Shown: piece after piece, positions 18,479-28,800 of the stretch
Layout of the letters: each line of letters opens with the position of its first letter
Position numbering within the stretch: position 1 is the stretch's first letter
NCBI GenBank assembly: GCA_944391345.1
Contig: CALXTE010000008.1
Location: forward strand, 1-64,000
Direction: 5' to 3'
From: an uncultured Alphaproteobacteria bacterium
GTDB lineage: Bacteria > Pseudomonadota > Alphaproteobacteria > RF32 > CAG-239
DNA length: 64,000 bases
Notes under the pieces: model-generated
Database searches by the model: none
The model's input: the letters and a program-made list of their open reading frames with translations, nothing else
What the model was told of the DNA's origin: nothing
Translations under genes and position numbers: made by a program

Positions 18479-19252
18479 TCGTGATTTTAAGGGCATTATC
18501 TCTTTGGCGGAGATAATGCTTTTTTGTTTATAGAGTTTGGCGGTTTGTTCAACAGCGCTCAAAAATTTAGGTGAGTTCATAAACGAAAAATCGCTGTTGA
18601 GAGGATGTTCTATCAAGGTGCGGATATTTTCTTCCGGTGTAACAAATTCAGGTGCAAAGCGGCGGCAAAAAGCATAAGCCGAGGCCTTAATTTGAGCATC
18701 GTTTTCGGTCATATAGCCGATTTCTTTTAATAAAGCGGCAAGGGCTTTTTCGCCTTTGGGGGCTTGCTCTTTAAACTCGGGAAACAGTCCTATTCCCCTT
18801 TGGGCGAGTTCTTGCCACGGAAAACTCATTCCGGGGTCGGGTTTGCGTTTCGGTGCCGAATCGGAATGGCCGATAATGTTGGTCGGGGCGATATTGTATC
18901 TTTTAATAATATCTAAACTCAGCTCGGTTAAGGCGTCAATTTGGGCTTTGGAATAAGGAGTTTGTCCCAAAGTTTTGTTTTGGAGCTCAATGCCGATGGA
19001 GCTGTCGTTCATTTTGTCTTCGCCGCGCCAGCTGCCTCTGCCGGCATGATAAGCTTTATTTTTTTCTTCAACCAAGCAAGTGATTTTTCCTTCCTCGTCA
19101 ATGAAATAATGTGCAGAAACCTGCTCATCTTGGTAGACTTTTATAAGTTCTTCAAGGCTGAAGATGTTGCAATGAAATATCAGAGCATTGATTTCTTTTT
19201 CTCTGGTTCCGTATTCTAGATTTGCCGATGAGGGGTGAATTTTATTTATCAT
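18452..19252 (-). CDS. N-acetylmuramoyl-L-alanine amidase (Amidase_2, AmpD/AmiD-like)
   Basis: This zinc amidase cleaves between MurNAc and the peptide stem. Zinc-ligand regions are visible: LIFHCN near residue 27, HAGRGSW near 68, and GHSDSAPKRKPDPG near 128, where His and Asp bind metal. A C-terminal region (about 175-266) looks like the small peptidoglycan-binding extension of AmiD-type enzymes. No signal peptide is present, so a cytosolic AmpD-like role in recycling anhydro-muropeptides is plausible. Its ATG overlaps the djlA stop (19249-19252), so it is the last gene of the nucleoside/djlA transcript. Confidence 0.88.
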   Translation of the reverse strand: MINKIHPSSANLEYGTREKEINALIFHCNIFSLEELIKVYQDEQVSAHYFIDEEGKITCLVEEKNKAYHAGRGSWRGEDKMNDSSIGIELQNKTLGQTPYSKAQIDALTELSLDIIKRYNIAPTNIIGHSDSAPKRKPDPGMSFPWQELAQRGIGLFPEFKEQAPKGEKALAALLKEIGYMTENDAQIKASAYAFCRRFAPEFVTPEENIRTLIEHPLNSDFSFMNSPKFLSAVEQTAKLYKQKSIISAKEIMPLKSRLSRQQNIL

Positions 19253-20418
19253 ATTTTTCGGCTTCTTATAATATGTTGGTAAGCGTCATTGATTTCGGCC
19301 ATTTTCATGGTACAACGTTCGATTTCTTCTTGTGAAGCGCCTTGGGCAACGGCGTGGTCAGGGTGCCAAATTAAAATCAGTTCCTTCCATTTGGCTTTGA
19401 TTTCATCTGTACCGGCCGAGATGCTTAAGCCCAAAATGTCGTAGTAATTTTGCAGGGGTGAGCTACTGCTCGGGCGCGGCTGGTAACGGTCGTGGATTAG
19501 GTCAAAATTGCCGTAAGGAAGCTCGATTATCTCGGCCGTGGTTTTCAAAATGTCAAGCTGTTCGTGGCTGGGAAAACCGTCAGATGAAGCAATTTTGAAC
19601 AAGTTATCGATAATGTTTTCTTTTAATTCTAAATTATCTTTGGAGATTAAGGCCAGTTGTTTGGCATATTTTTCATAGCCGCCGGCCGAATTTTTGGCAC
19701 GGTTGAAAATATCGGCGATTTTGCTGTTTTGCTCATAGGTCAGTTCAAACATTTTCTTAAAGGCGCGAATCTCGTTTTCGCTCACTTGGCCGTCGGCTTT
19801 AGCTATCTTGGCCGATAATCCGGCCATGGCTTGTATCAGCGCGAACTTTCGGGCTTCCGATGAATGGAGATAGAGCTTTAACAAATTCATCCTTGACCAA
19901 AAGCGATTGAGAAAACGGAGGTTGATGTTTTTCAAAACACCGTCAAGACGATAGCTGTCGGCCACAAAACCTAAGGCAACGCCAATCACAATCAGCAAAT
20001 TGCTCTGAAAGCTAAAGCCGATAATTGCGCCTAAGATTTTGCACCAGTTGCTGTTCCAAAAGGTTTCAAACAGAGAGCGAAAGCGTGCGGCCAAAGGTTG
20101 CTGAGGCATATCAAACATGATGTGTCCAAGCAAAAACAACACGATGAAACCGCCGAATCCAAAGGTGATTGCACCGAGCAAGCCGCCGTATAAAATTCCG
20201 AAAATATTGTCTTCAATACGGTTATAATATTTATAAAAACGATAGGGGAGCATGATGCGGATATTGTCATCCAGCGTGCTGAGTGCTTGTTTTATCAGCT
20301 TGCGCAGAATCGTGCGGTCAATAAGCATATGCCCGAAGAACATTCCCCAAAGAAAACCTTCTGCACCGAAAAGTCTTAGCCCCAAAATTGATAATGTGAA
20401 TTTTCCTATCGGAAACAT
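19249..20418 (-). CDS. DjlA-like membrane J-domain protein with TerB domain
   Basis: The 389-residue protein starts with hydrophobic segments (two near residues 1-28 and 70-160). It continues with a TerB-like helical domain (about 190-300, ALIQAMAGLSAKIAKADGQV...). It ends in a J domain with NYYDILGLS and the HPD motif in LIWHPDHAV (about 358). This is the DjlA order: anchor, TerB, J domain, and it should recruit DnaK at the membrane. Start context is weak (AGGAG about 9 nt upstream). It overlaps the amidase gene by 4 nt. Confidence 0.85.
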   Translation of the reverse strand: MFPIGKFTLSILGLRLFGAEGFLWGMFFGHMLIDRTILRKLIKQALSTLDDNIRIMLPYRFYKYYNRIEDNIFGILYGGLLGAITFGFGGFIVLFLLGHIMFDMPQQPLAARFRSLFETFWNSNWCKILGAIIGFSFQSNLLIVIGVALGFVADSYRLDGVLKNINLRFLNRFWSRMNLLKLYLHSSEARKFALIQAMAGLSAKIAKADGQVSENEIRAFKKMFELTYEQNSKIADIFNRAKNSAGGYEKYAKQLALISKDNLELKENIIDNLFKIASSDGFPSHEQLDILKTTAEIIELPYGNFDLIHDRYQPRPSSSSPLQNYYDILGLSISAGTDEIKAKWKELILIWHPDHAVAQGASQEEIERCTMKMAEINDAYQHIIRSRKI

Positions 20419-20476
20419 ATGCTCTTTACTCCTTAGGTTTTTTACCGCATTTATTATATTGGAATTTGTTTTATCT

Positions 20477-21238
20477 TTACAAGATGATTGTTGACAACTC
20501 CACCGGAAAATCGCCGGCCGTGGTTATTAAGCCTTTATGCGTATCGCGGCGATAACTGAAATAGTTGTTTTCCTCTTTATAAGTATCAATCTTTGAATTT
20601 TCGGTATTGGTGATGCCGAGTTCGTGAAGTTTGTATTCAATGCAACCGCTTAAATCAAACAGCCAATGGTTTTCTTTGTTAGAGGGAATAAAATAAACTT
20701 GGTTTTGAGAATCTTGATTAACAAAGGTTTCAAAAACTTCGGGGCCGACCTCAAACGAGGCTTGTTGAATGCAAGGGCCGATAGCGGCGGCGATATTTTC
20801 TATCTTGGCGCCTTTTTCAAGCATTAAATTTATCGTGTTCTCGATTATTCCTTTGGCAAAGCTGCGCCAGCCACCGTGAGCTGCGCCAATTATCCCATTT
20901 TTATAATCAGCCAGCAACACCGGAGCGCAATCGGCGGTGCTGATGGTTAAAATTAAATCTTTGCAATCGGTGACAACCCCGTCGGCTTCAAGTTGGCGGA
21001 TTGATGGTTCGGTGGTGTAGGTGACTTTGTTGCTTACGCCTTGGGATAAGCGGACAACGCGGTTGCTGTCTAATCCATAAAAGCTTGCCAGCCGTTTATA
21101 GTTTTCGACAATGTTTTGCGGATTGTCCAAGCTTTTTTCATTAAAGTTAAAGCTGGCGTATTTGCCGGTGGACACACCGCCGTTGCGCCCGAAAAAGCAA
21201 TGCTTTTCTTGGGGAAGGTTAGAGGCTTGCCAGGTCAT
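20477..21238 (-). CDS. pgeF: Peptidoglycan editing factor / purine nucleoside phosphorylase PgeF (YfiH family)
   Basis: The 253-residue Cu-oxidase_4 (laccase-domain) protein has the metal-site regions TADCAPVLLAD and GAAHGGWRSFAKG (about residues 110-135) and GPCIQQASFEVGPEV. Members act as purine nucleoside phosphorylases/adenosine deaminases and, in E. coli, remove wrongly incorporated L-Ser from peptidoglycan precursors. Its start overlaps the deoB stop by 4 nt, placing it within a nucleoside-catabolism operon. That context fits the nucleoside-cleaving activity well. Confidence 0.88.
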   Translation of the reverse strand: MTWQASNLPQEKHCFFGRNGGVSTGKYASFNFNEKSLDNPQNIVENYKRLASFYGLDSNRVVRLSQGVSNKVTYTTEPSIRQLEADGVVTDCKDLILTISTADCAPVLLADYKNGIIGAAHGGWRSFAKGIIENTINLMLEKGAKIENIAAAIGPCIQQASFEVGPEVFETFVNQDSQNQVYFIPSNKENHWLFDLSGCIEYKLHELGITNTENSKIDTYKEENNYFSYRRDTHKGLITTAGDFPVELSTIIL

Positions 21239-22428
21239 AGCAAGCTCCTTCCGTAGTTTAACGGGGCAATGCCCAGATAAGAGGCAATGGTTTGGCCGAT
21301 GTCGGCAAAAGTGTCGCGCTGGCCGAGATTTTCACTTTTTATTTTTTTACCAAACAGCAAAACCGGCACTTGTTCTCTCGTGTGGTCGGTGCCTTCGTAA
21401 GAGGGGTCGTTGCCGTGGTCGGCGGTAATGAACACAATGTCGTCTTCTCTTAAACAAAAGGCGAGTTCGGTCAAACGGCTGTCAAAATATTCTAATCCTT
21501 GAGCATAGCCTTTAATGTCGCGGCGATGTCCCCAAAGCATGTCAAAGTCTTCAAAATTTGTGAAAATAAGGCTGTCTTCGGGGGCGGACTTTATTTCGGA
21601 CAGCGTTAAGTCCCATAGCTCTTTTAAGCCGGTACCCTTGATGCCTTTAGTAATGCCTCGATGGGCAAAAATATCATTAATCGCACCGATGGCAATGACA
21701 TTTTTGCCGGCGGCTTTCAGGCAATCAAGCAAGGTATCGCCAAAAGGTTGGGCGGCGTAGTCTTTGCGGTTGGTGGTGCGGGTGAATTCTCCGGCTTTTT
21801 CGCCGACAAAGGGGCGCGCAATTATTCGGCCGATGTTATAAGGCTGAACATATTTATAAGCAATTTCACAGAGCTTATATAATCTCTCTAACCCAAAATA
21901 TTTTTCATGAGCAGCGATTTGCATATTGCTGTCAGCCGAGGTGTAAAATATCGGCTTGCCGCTTTTGATGTGTTCTTCACCCAGCTCTTGAATAATGACC
22001 GTTCCGGAGGCGGCTTTGTTGCCCAATATACCGTCAATTTTGCCTTCTGCACATATCTTTTCAATCAAATCTGCCGGAAAAGACGGGTATTCGGGCGGAA
22101 AATGTCCCCAGCCTTTTAAGTTGGGCAAGCCGGCTAATTCCCAATGGCCGGATACGGTGTCTTTGTCTTTGCTGATTTCGGACATATGGCCGTATTTGCT
22201 GCCGTATTGCAGAATTCCTTCCATTTGGGCGCCGATCTCGGGATAAGCGCCGCTGGCGCCTTTGGCCGCTTCGCACAGGCCCAAGCGGTTTAGGTTCGGT
22301 ATTCTTAATCCGCCGTTGAATTTGGCAATGTGGCCGAAGGTGTTGGCGCCGACATTGTTAAAATTTGCGGCATCTTTGGCGCCACCGATGCCGAACGAAT
22401 CCATCATTAAAATGATTGCTCTTGCCAT
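21235..22428 (-). CDS. deoB: Phosphopentomutase
   Basis: DeoB interconverts ribose-1-P/deoxyribose-1-P and the 5-phosphates, linking nucleoside phosphorolysis to DeoC. The 397-residue length is standard for the alkaline-phosphatase-superfamily DeoB. The N-terminal metal/phospho-acceptor site is MDSFGIGGAKDA (about residues 8-19). The second metal site lies in ITADHGNDPSYEGTDHTRE (about 335-353). The start lies 4 nt after the deoA stop codon in the operon. Confidence 0.96.
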   Translation of the reverse strand: MARAIILMMDSFGIGGAKDAANFNNVGANTFGHIAKFNGGLRIPNLNRLGLCEAAKGASGAYPEIGAQMEGILQYGSKYGHMSEISKDKDTVSGHWELAGLPNLKGWGHFPPEYPSFPADLIEKICAEGKIDGILGNKAASGTVIIQELGEEHIKSGKPIFYTSADSNMQIAAHEKYFGLERLYKLCEIAYKYVQPYNIGRIIARPFVGEKAGEFTRTTNRKDYAAQPFGDTLLDCLKAAGKNVIAIGAINDIFAHRGITKGIKGTGLKELWDLTLSEIKSAPEDSLIFTNFEDFDMLWGHRRDIKGYAQGLEYFDSRLTELAFCLREDDIVFITADHGNDPSYEGTDHTREQVPVLLFGKKIKSENLGQRDTFADIGQTIASYLGIAPLNYGRSLL

Positions 22429-22432
22429 TTGT

Positions 22433-23749
22433 TTATTCCTTTATTTTTTTAATAATTGCCGAATGAGGGGCTTTGAGTTCTTTGTCATCAAGTTTTACCG
22501 CAGCGCGGATTTCTGCTTCAGCGCGCAAGGCATCAGCCTCGGTTTGGGCATGAACATAAGCCAGCGGTTTGTCTTTTGACACATAATCTCCAATCTGACA
22601 AAAATCACTAAAGCCTGTGGCGTAATCCAATTTTTGATCGGGGTGTATGCGTCCGCCTTTTAAGCCGATTAAGCTCAGGCCGATGTTTCGGGTTTCCATG
22701 GCTTTGACATAGCCTTCGCCTTTGGCAAAAATCGGGCGAATAATCTTGGCCTGCGGAAGATATTTTTCGGTATTTTGGATGAAGTCTTTGGGGCCGCCCA
22801 AAGCCGTGACCATTTGTTGGAACTTCTCTAAAGCTTGGCCGCTTTTTAAGACTTTTTCAAGCTTGTTCCTGGCTTCTTTTGAGGTTTTGCAGAGCTTGGT
22901 GCTGATTAATAATTCGGCACACAAAGCAAAAGTGACTTCGTAAAGCCTTATGTCAAGGCGTTTGTTCTTCAAAAAGTCTACGGCCTCTTGTACTTCAAGG
23001 GCGTTGCCGACCGTGCGTCCCAAAACTTGATTCATGTCGGTGATAATGGCGGTTGTCTTGGTGCCGGCGGCGTTTGCCGTCTTAATGATTAATTTTGCCA
23101 AGGCTTGGGCGTCTTTTCGTTTTTCCATAAAGGCGGCGTTACCGCATTTTAAGTCCATGACCAAATAGTCCAGTCCGGCGGCCAGTTTTTTGGACAAGAT
23201 TGAGGCGGTTATCAATGGAATCGATTCAACCGTGCCGCAGACGTCCCTTATCGCATATATTTTTTTATCGGCCGGTGCGAGGTTGCCGGTTTGGCCGATA
23301 ATTGCACAGCCGACTTCTTTGACCACTTTTTGAAAGGTTTTATTATCCGGTGTGGTCTGATAGCCCGGAATCGAATCGAACTTGTCCAAAGTTCCACCGG
23401 TGTGGCCTAAGCCGCGGCCCGATATCATCGGAACATAAAGTCCGCAAGCGGCTAACATCGGGGCTAACATCAAGCTGACTTTGTCGCCAACGCCGCCGGT
23501 AGAATGTTTGTCAACAACCGCGCCGTCTAAAAAAGACCAGTCCAAAACATCGCCCGAATCTCTCATGGCTTTGGTTAAGCAAGTGGTTTCTTTATCGGTC
23601 ATGCCGTTTAGGAAAATGGCCATGGTTAAAGCCGCCGTTTGTCCGTCGGTGATTTCACCTGAGGTGACGCCTTTGATGAAAAAGTTTATTTCTTCTTCGG
23701 ATAAGCTTTTTTTGTTGCGCTTTTTACGGATAATTTCTTGCGGAAACAT
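22433..23749 (-). CDS. deoA: Thymidine (pyrimidine-nucleoside) phosphorylase
   Basis: DeoA splits thymidine or deoxyuridine with phosphate into base and deoxyribose-1-phosphate. From ATG 23749 (MFPQEIIRKKR) the product is 438 residues. Signature regions include DKHSTGGVGDKVSL, SGRGLGHTGGTLDK (the family phosphate and pyrimidine site) and MDLKCGNAAFM. GAGAGG precedes this ATG; an upstream in-frame ATG at 23767 overlaps deoC and is less likely. It forms a pathway with deoC and deoB on either side. Confidence 0.96.
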   Translation of the reverse strand: MFPQEIIRKKRNKKSLSEEEINFFIKGVTSGEITDGQTAALTMAIFLNGMTDKETTCLTKAMRDSGDVLDWSFLDGAVVDKHSTGGVGDKVSLMLAPMLAACGLYVPMISGRGLGHTGGTLDKFDSIPGYQTTPDNKTFQKVVKEVGCAIIGQTGNLAPADKKIYAIRDVCGTVESIPLITASILSKKLAAGLDYLVMDLKCGNAAFMEKRKDAQALAKLIIKTANAAGTKTTAIITDMNQVLGRTVGNALEVQEAVDFLKNKRLDIRLYEVTFALCAELLISTKLCKTSKEARNKLEKVLKSGQALEKFQQMVTALGGPKDFIQNTEKYLPQAKIIRPIFAKGEGYVKAMETRNIGLSLIGLKGGRIHPDQKLDYATGFSDFCQIGDYVSKDKPLAYVHAQTEADALRAEAEIRAAVKLDDKELKAPHSAIIKKIKE

Positions 23750-23750
23750 T

Positions 23751-24491
23751 TTAATATCCTCTCTCAATGGTGTTGATTAAATCATCCAGCAGGCTGCTGG
23801 CGCCGATGCGGAAGTTTTTTGGGGTTATCCATTTGTAGCCCATAATGCTGTTGGCCAAAACCAAGTATTGTTTGGCATCATCCGTGGTTTTTATGCCGCC
23901 AGAGGCCTTAAACCCGACGTTTCTTTTGCCGGCGGCGATGGTTTCAAGAATGATATTGGCGGCCTCAGGCGTGGCTGAGGTTTTGGTTTTTCCGGTTGAG
24001 GTTTTAACAAAGGAGGCCCCTTGATCGACGCAGAGTTTGGTGGCGGCCGCAATTTGAGAATAATGCGGCATTTCTCCACTTTCGATAATGATTTTCAGCG
24101 GTGTTTTTTTGGGATTTATTCGGTTTTTTATGACCGAGAAAAACTGGTTTACAGCGTCTTGCTTCCCGCTTAAAAAATCTTTATAAGGCAAAACAGCGTC
24201 GATTTCATCGGCTCCGGCCTCTAGGGCAAAGTCAAGCTCTTCTTGAAGTTTTTCGGGTTTGCGGTTGCCCTCGGGGAAGTTTATGACCGTGGCAACTTTA
24301 ATTCCCGTAGAGTCTAAATAGGTCTTTGCCGCTTTTACGAATCTCGGATAAACGCAAACGGCGGCAACTTTGCCGTATGGCGTTGTGGCGCGTGCGCAAA
24401 GTTTTTGAATGGTTACGTCGGTGTCTTTATCACTTAAAGAAGTTAAGTCTAACAGTCCGATTAATATTTTGGCAGCGGTCACGTTATCCAT
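23751..24491 (-). CDS. deoC: Deoxyribose-phosphate aldolase
   Basis: DeoC cleaves 2-deoxyribose-5-phosphate to glyceraldehyde-3-phosphate and acetaldehyde. The 246-residue TIM-barrel protein shows VCVYPRFV, VINFPEGN, the acidic/Lys region GADEIDAVLPY, and the Schiff-base lysine in FVKTSTGKT (about residue 163). A GFKASGG motif follows with the second lysine. It overlaps punA by 8 nt upstream and abuts deoA. Confidence 0.96.
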   Translation of the reverse strand: MDNVTAAKILIGLLDLTSLSDKDTDVTIQKLCARATTPYGKVAAVCVYPRFVKAAKTYLDSTGIKVATVINFPEGNRKPEKLQEELDFALEAGADEIDAVLPYKDFLSGKQDAVNQFFSVIKNRINPKKTPLKIIIESGEMPHYSQIAAATKLCVDQGASFVKTSTGKTKTSATPEAANIILETIAAGKRNVGFKASGGIKTTDDAKQYLVLANSIMGYKWITPKNFRIGASSLLDDLINTIERGY

Positions 24492-25299
24492 TGGCTTTGT
24501 TCTCCAAATATTTTTTGATGAGGGTTTGTAATTTGCCGGCGGCTTCTTGGGCTTGGGTTAGGGTTTCTTCATGGCTTTGGGAACCGCTTTTTAAGCCGGT
24601 GCCGAGGTTGGTGATGACCGATATGCCCAAGACTTTTATGCCGCAATGGACGGCGCAAATCACCTCGGGTACGGTTGACATGCCGACAGCATCGCCGCCC
24701 AAAGTTTTTATGGTGCGGATTTCGGCCGGTGTTTCAAAGCAAGGACCGAGTGAGAGAAAGTAAACACCTTCAAATAATTTTATGTGTTCTTTTGAGGCAA
24801 TGGCTTTGATTTTATCTCTTATGTCAGAATCGTAGGCATTGCTCATGTCGGGAAAGCGGGGGCCGTATTTTTCATCATCGGGACCAAACAGCGGATTTGG
24901 CGTGTTGAGGCCGATGTGGTCGCTTATCAGCATGAGTGAACCGGCAGGCATGTCTTCATGCAAAGAGCCGGCGGCGTTGGTGATGATTAATTCTTTAATG
25001 CCGAGCAGTTTTAAGCAGGTGATGACTTTGTTGATTGTTGCCGGCGGGTGGCCTTCGTATAAATGGAAACGTCCTTGCAAGCACAAAACCTCTTGCCCGC
25101 CTAAGCTGCCGATAATGAGTTTGCCTTGATGTCCGGCAACGGTGCTTTGCGGGAAACCGGCTATTTCTTGATAAGGAATAGTCAGCGAATCTTTAATTTC
25201 GTTAGCCAAGCCGCCAAGGCCGCTGCCTAAGATAATTCCTATTTTTGGGGCTCGGTTGCCGATTTTTTTTCTGATTTCAGAGGCTAGATTTTCAATCAT
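24484..25299 (-). CDS. punA: Purine nucleoside phosphorylase (PNP-I, trimeric type)
   Basis: The 271-residue enzyme phosphorolyses inosine/guanosine and deoxy forms. The phosphate site GIILGSGLGGLA (residues 20-31) and QGRFHLYEGH (about 75-84) are clear. LIITNAAGSL precedes the base-binding Glu region CFETPAEIRT, and VGMSTVPE is near residue 200. This is the high-molecular-weight MTAP/PNP family rather than hexameric DeoD. It overlaps cdd upstream by 8 nt and deoC downstream by 8 nt, which suggests translational coupling. Confidence 0.95.
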   Translation of the reverse strand: MIENLASEIRKKIGNRAPKIGIILGSGLGGLANEIKDSLTIPYQEIAGFPQSTVAGHQGKLIIGSLGGQEVLCLQGRFHLYEGHPPATINKVITCLKLLGIKELIITNAAGSLHEDMPAGSLMLISDHIGLNTPNPLFGPDDEKYGPRFPDMSNAYDSDIRDKIKAIASKEHIKLFEGVYFLSLGPCFETPAEIRTIKTLGGDAVGMSTVPEVICAVHCGIKVLGISVITNLGTGLKSGSQSHEETLTQAQEAAGKLQTLIKKYLENKANG

Positions 25300-25696
25300 G
25301 TTTTAGGTCCTTTTCAGTGAATCCGTGCGGAAGCAGCTCGGCTAAAGACAGCGTTTGTTTGACGCCGCTTTTGTCGGCTAAAAAAATGGTGGTATTTTCA
25401 TCAGAAAATTCTTGTATTCTTTGTAAGCAGGCGCCGCAGGGTTTGATTAAGTCTTTTCCTTCAGCTAAAATCAGAATCGCTTTTATTTTTTTCCCGCCGC
25501 CGGTTATCATCGCTCCTATGGCGTTTTGTTCAGCGCAGCTGCCGCAGGGATAAGATATGTTTTCAACGTTGCAACCGGTGTAAATGTTGCCGTCGGTTGA
25601 GAGTATGGCCGCGCCGACATGGAAGTTTGAGTAAGGGGCATAGGCTCTTTCAAAGCCTGCTAATGCCGCTTGGTGCAGTTCTTTTATTTTATCCAT
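25292..25696 (-). CDS. cdd: Cytidine deaminase
   Basis: Cdd converts cytidine/deoxycytidine to uridine forms that feed the phosphorylases downstream. The 134-residue homotetrameric-type enzyme has FHVGAAILSTDGNIYTGCNVEN. The zinc and catalytic residues lie in CNVEN...CGSCAEQNAI (Cys and Glu) and PCGACLQ (two Cys). It is the first gene of the leftward operon cdd-punA-deoC-deoA-deoB-pgeF-djlA-amidase, with AGGAGCAG before the ATG. Confidence 0.96.
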   Translation of the reverse strand: MDKIKELHQAALAGFERAYAPYSNFHVGAAILSTDGNIYTGCNVENISYPCGSCAEQNAIGAMITGGGKKIKAILILAEGKDLIKPCGACLQRIQEFSDENTTIFLADKSGVKQTLSLAELLPHGFTEKDLKHD

Positions 25697-25810
25697 TTTC
25701 TGCTCCTTAATCTTGGGTTTATTAATTAAATCTTTATGCTTTTGAGTATAAATTACTTTTATAAATTATCAAAGAATATTTATATTGTTCAGAAAAAGAG
25801 GAGTATAACT

Positions 25811-28800
25811 TTGAAAAAAATTCTGCTTATTTTGCTGGGCCTCGTTTTGCTGATGATTATCGGCTTGGTGACTTATGTTTCTATGATTGATTGGAACGAG
25901 CATAAGGGTAGAATCGCGGCTTCTCTTTCTGAACTGACCGGAAAAAAGGTTGTGTTTAACGGGCCGCTTTCGGTTTCTTTGCTGCCGTCGCCGCAGATGC
26001 ATGCCACAGAGGTGCAAGTGTTTAATACAAGCGGAGATTATGCGCAAAAGCCCTTGGTTAATATTAAAGAACTTTCGGCAAAAATTACGTTTTCTTCTTT
26101 GTTTGGCGGTGATTTCGATATCAGTCGTGTGTCTTTGATTGAGCCTGAAATTGCTTTCGAGGTTGCTTCTGACGGGACTTTGAATTGGGCATCGGGCGGA
26201 CAGAAGTTTCAGGAAGATAATATTCGGCAGATGCAGATTAGCTTGGACAGCGTTACGCTGGAAAATGCTAAGCTCCATTTTATGTATCCGCAAATGAAGA
26301 TTGATTCCGTCTTGTCTAACCTTAATGCTGAGATTATTGCCGAGACGGTTTTTGGTCCTTATCGTATTGAGGGAAGTTATACCAAGGGAGAAAATCCGGA
26401 AGGATTTGCCGTTTCTATCGGCCAAATTGCCGAAAATATTGCAACCTCGATAAACTTGGCGGTTAATTTTCCGACCACAAAGTCTTATGCAAGATTTGAC
26501 GGAACGGTTTATTTCAGAGACAGAAAAATCTTGGGTAATATTATTGCCGAATCCGAGCAGCCGGTTGATTTTGCCAAAGATATGTTTCAGCTTGATTTGG
26601 ATAAAGCTCTGAACCAAAAATTTGCCCTTACGGCCGCAGTTGATTCCGGTTTGGAGAAAATGACACTTTCAAATGTGGTGATTAAATATGGCAAAACCAG
26701 CGGCGCCGGAAATGTTTTGATCCCGTTGCCAACCGAGCAAAGTGACGTTTATTATCCAAGGGTGGAGCTGGCCTTTAATATGACGGATTTTGATTTGGAT
26801 TTGCCGCTGTCTTTATTGAAAGCTGCGTTAAAAGATTATCCGAAAAATCCGCTTTCTGATGTTCGTTTAGGTTTTGATTTAATCGGTGATGTGAAGGCTC
26901 TGAAGTCTTATTATAATAATCAGACAATTAATGATTTGGCGGCCAGTTTTGATCTGAAAAACGGGCAGCTCTTTTTGCGCGGGCTTAAAGGTAAGGTCTT
27001 TAATGACACGACCTTTAATCTTGATGGGTCGGCCGAAATTGTTGATGGATATATTGATTTTGACGCTACCCCCTCTTTTGAAACATCTGAATTTTCAAAA
27101 GTTTTGGAGTGGTTGGGATATATGCCTCATCAGGTGGCGCCGGCAACTTATCAAAAAGCTTCTGCCGAGGCTACCATCAAAGGAACAGGAAACCAAATTT
27201 ATATTTCCTCTTTGGCGTTATTTGTTGATAATATGTTTTTCTCGGGTGATGCCGGAATTGTGTTGGGTGATACAATTGACTCTATGTGGGTTATTAATGC
27301 CGATAATATTAATTTTGATAATTATATTTCTTCGTTATCAGAGGCTGATGCTCAAAAAACTTTTGGCGAAAAACTCGGGCTTATGTTTAAAGACTTGGCC
27401 GCTTTGAATTCTCATAATTTTAATCTTACGTTTAATCTTGATAAAGGGATTTTCAGAAGTGTTCCGTTTGAAGGCCTAAAAGCAGATTTTCAGCTGAGTG
27501 ACGGCAAAATGCGGCTCAATAATTTTGAGGTTGCCAATATTTATGATTCGTCTTTGTTGATGTCCGGTATTGTCAGCGGGTTTGGCCAAGAGCCGGTGGT
27601 CGAAAGTATGCAATATGATTTTGCAGCGAAGAATTTTTCTGATTTGTCGGAAAAATTAAAGCTGTTTGCAGTGCCAAATTTGCTTTCAAAGGCAAAGGAA
27701 GTTTCTTCTAAGGGCGTTGTGTCCGGCAATCTGCAATATGTGGCGGCAAAGACGGAAAATCAGATTGATAAAAATATTGTCAATTATTCCGGCGTGATAG
27801 ATTTTTCTTCCGGAAAGGCGCTGTGGGACGGTGATTTTGACATTCAAAGCTCTGATTTTGTAAAAATGCTTAACGGTTTGGGCGTGGCTTATGTGCCACA
27901 GGCTTTTTCACTCGGGCTTTTTAACGCAAAAGCTGATTTTAAAGGCGCAATGGATAATTTTTCATCCGAGAATGTTACCCTGAATGTGGGCGCCAATAAT
28001 TATAACGGCACGGTTGCCTATGATGCAACCAGCGGTCGGTCTAAGTTGACGCTGAAGGGCAAAATAAACCGTTTTGAAACAAGTCGGTTTATGCCGGAAA
28101 CAAATGCTAAAGCTCAGGTGTCTTTTCAGACCAGCGGCGGCGTGGTAAACTTTTTGACCAAGCCGGCTTGGAGCAAAGTGCCGTTTAATCTGATGCCGCT
28201 GACCAAGATGGATGTTTATGCCGATTTGACTATTGATGAGCTTTTGTTGCAAAATTTGAAATTTAGTAATGCGGTGGTGGCCTTTGCGCTTGACGGCGGA
28301 AAGTTTTCTTTGCAATCGTTTAACGGAAATTTTGCCGGAGGGCAGGTTTTGGCCAATGGTGAGCTCGCTCTTGGGGCAAAGCCTGATATTAATTTTAATT
28401 TGGAAGGCAAAAATATTTTGATGTCTTCTTTGAATTTGGGCGGAAAAGTCTTTGCCGTTCGCGACGGAAATTTGAATTTTCATTTTAACGGGCGTTCTAT
28501 TTTGGCCTCTGAATCAGACTTTTTTGAGGGGCTTAACGGCGCGCTGGTATTTGATCTATCCGGTGCCAGCATAAAAGGATGGAATTTGTGGAATATCAAA
28601 GAAGATATTAACAAACGGACAGCTGCCAGCGGTTTGAAAGAAGTTGTGCTTGAAAATTTGCAAAGCGGATCAACCCAGTTTGACAGTATTAAAGGAAATA
28701 TGAAGCTTGAAAAAGGAACATATTTGGCCGAAAATTTGACTTTTGACGGAAGTTTGGCTTCCATTAATGCAAAAGTCGATGGTAATTTTATGACTTGGGA

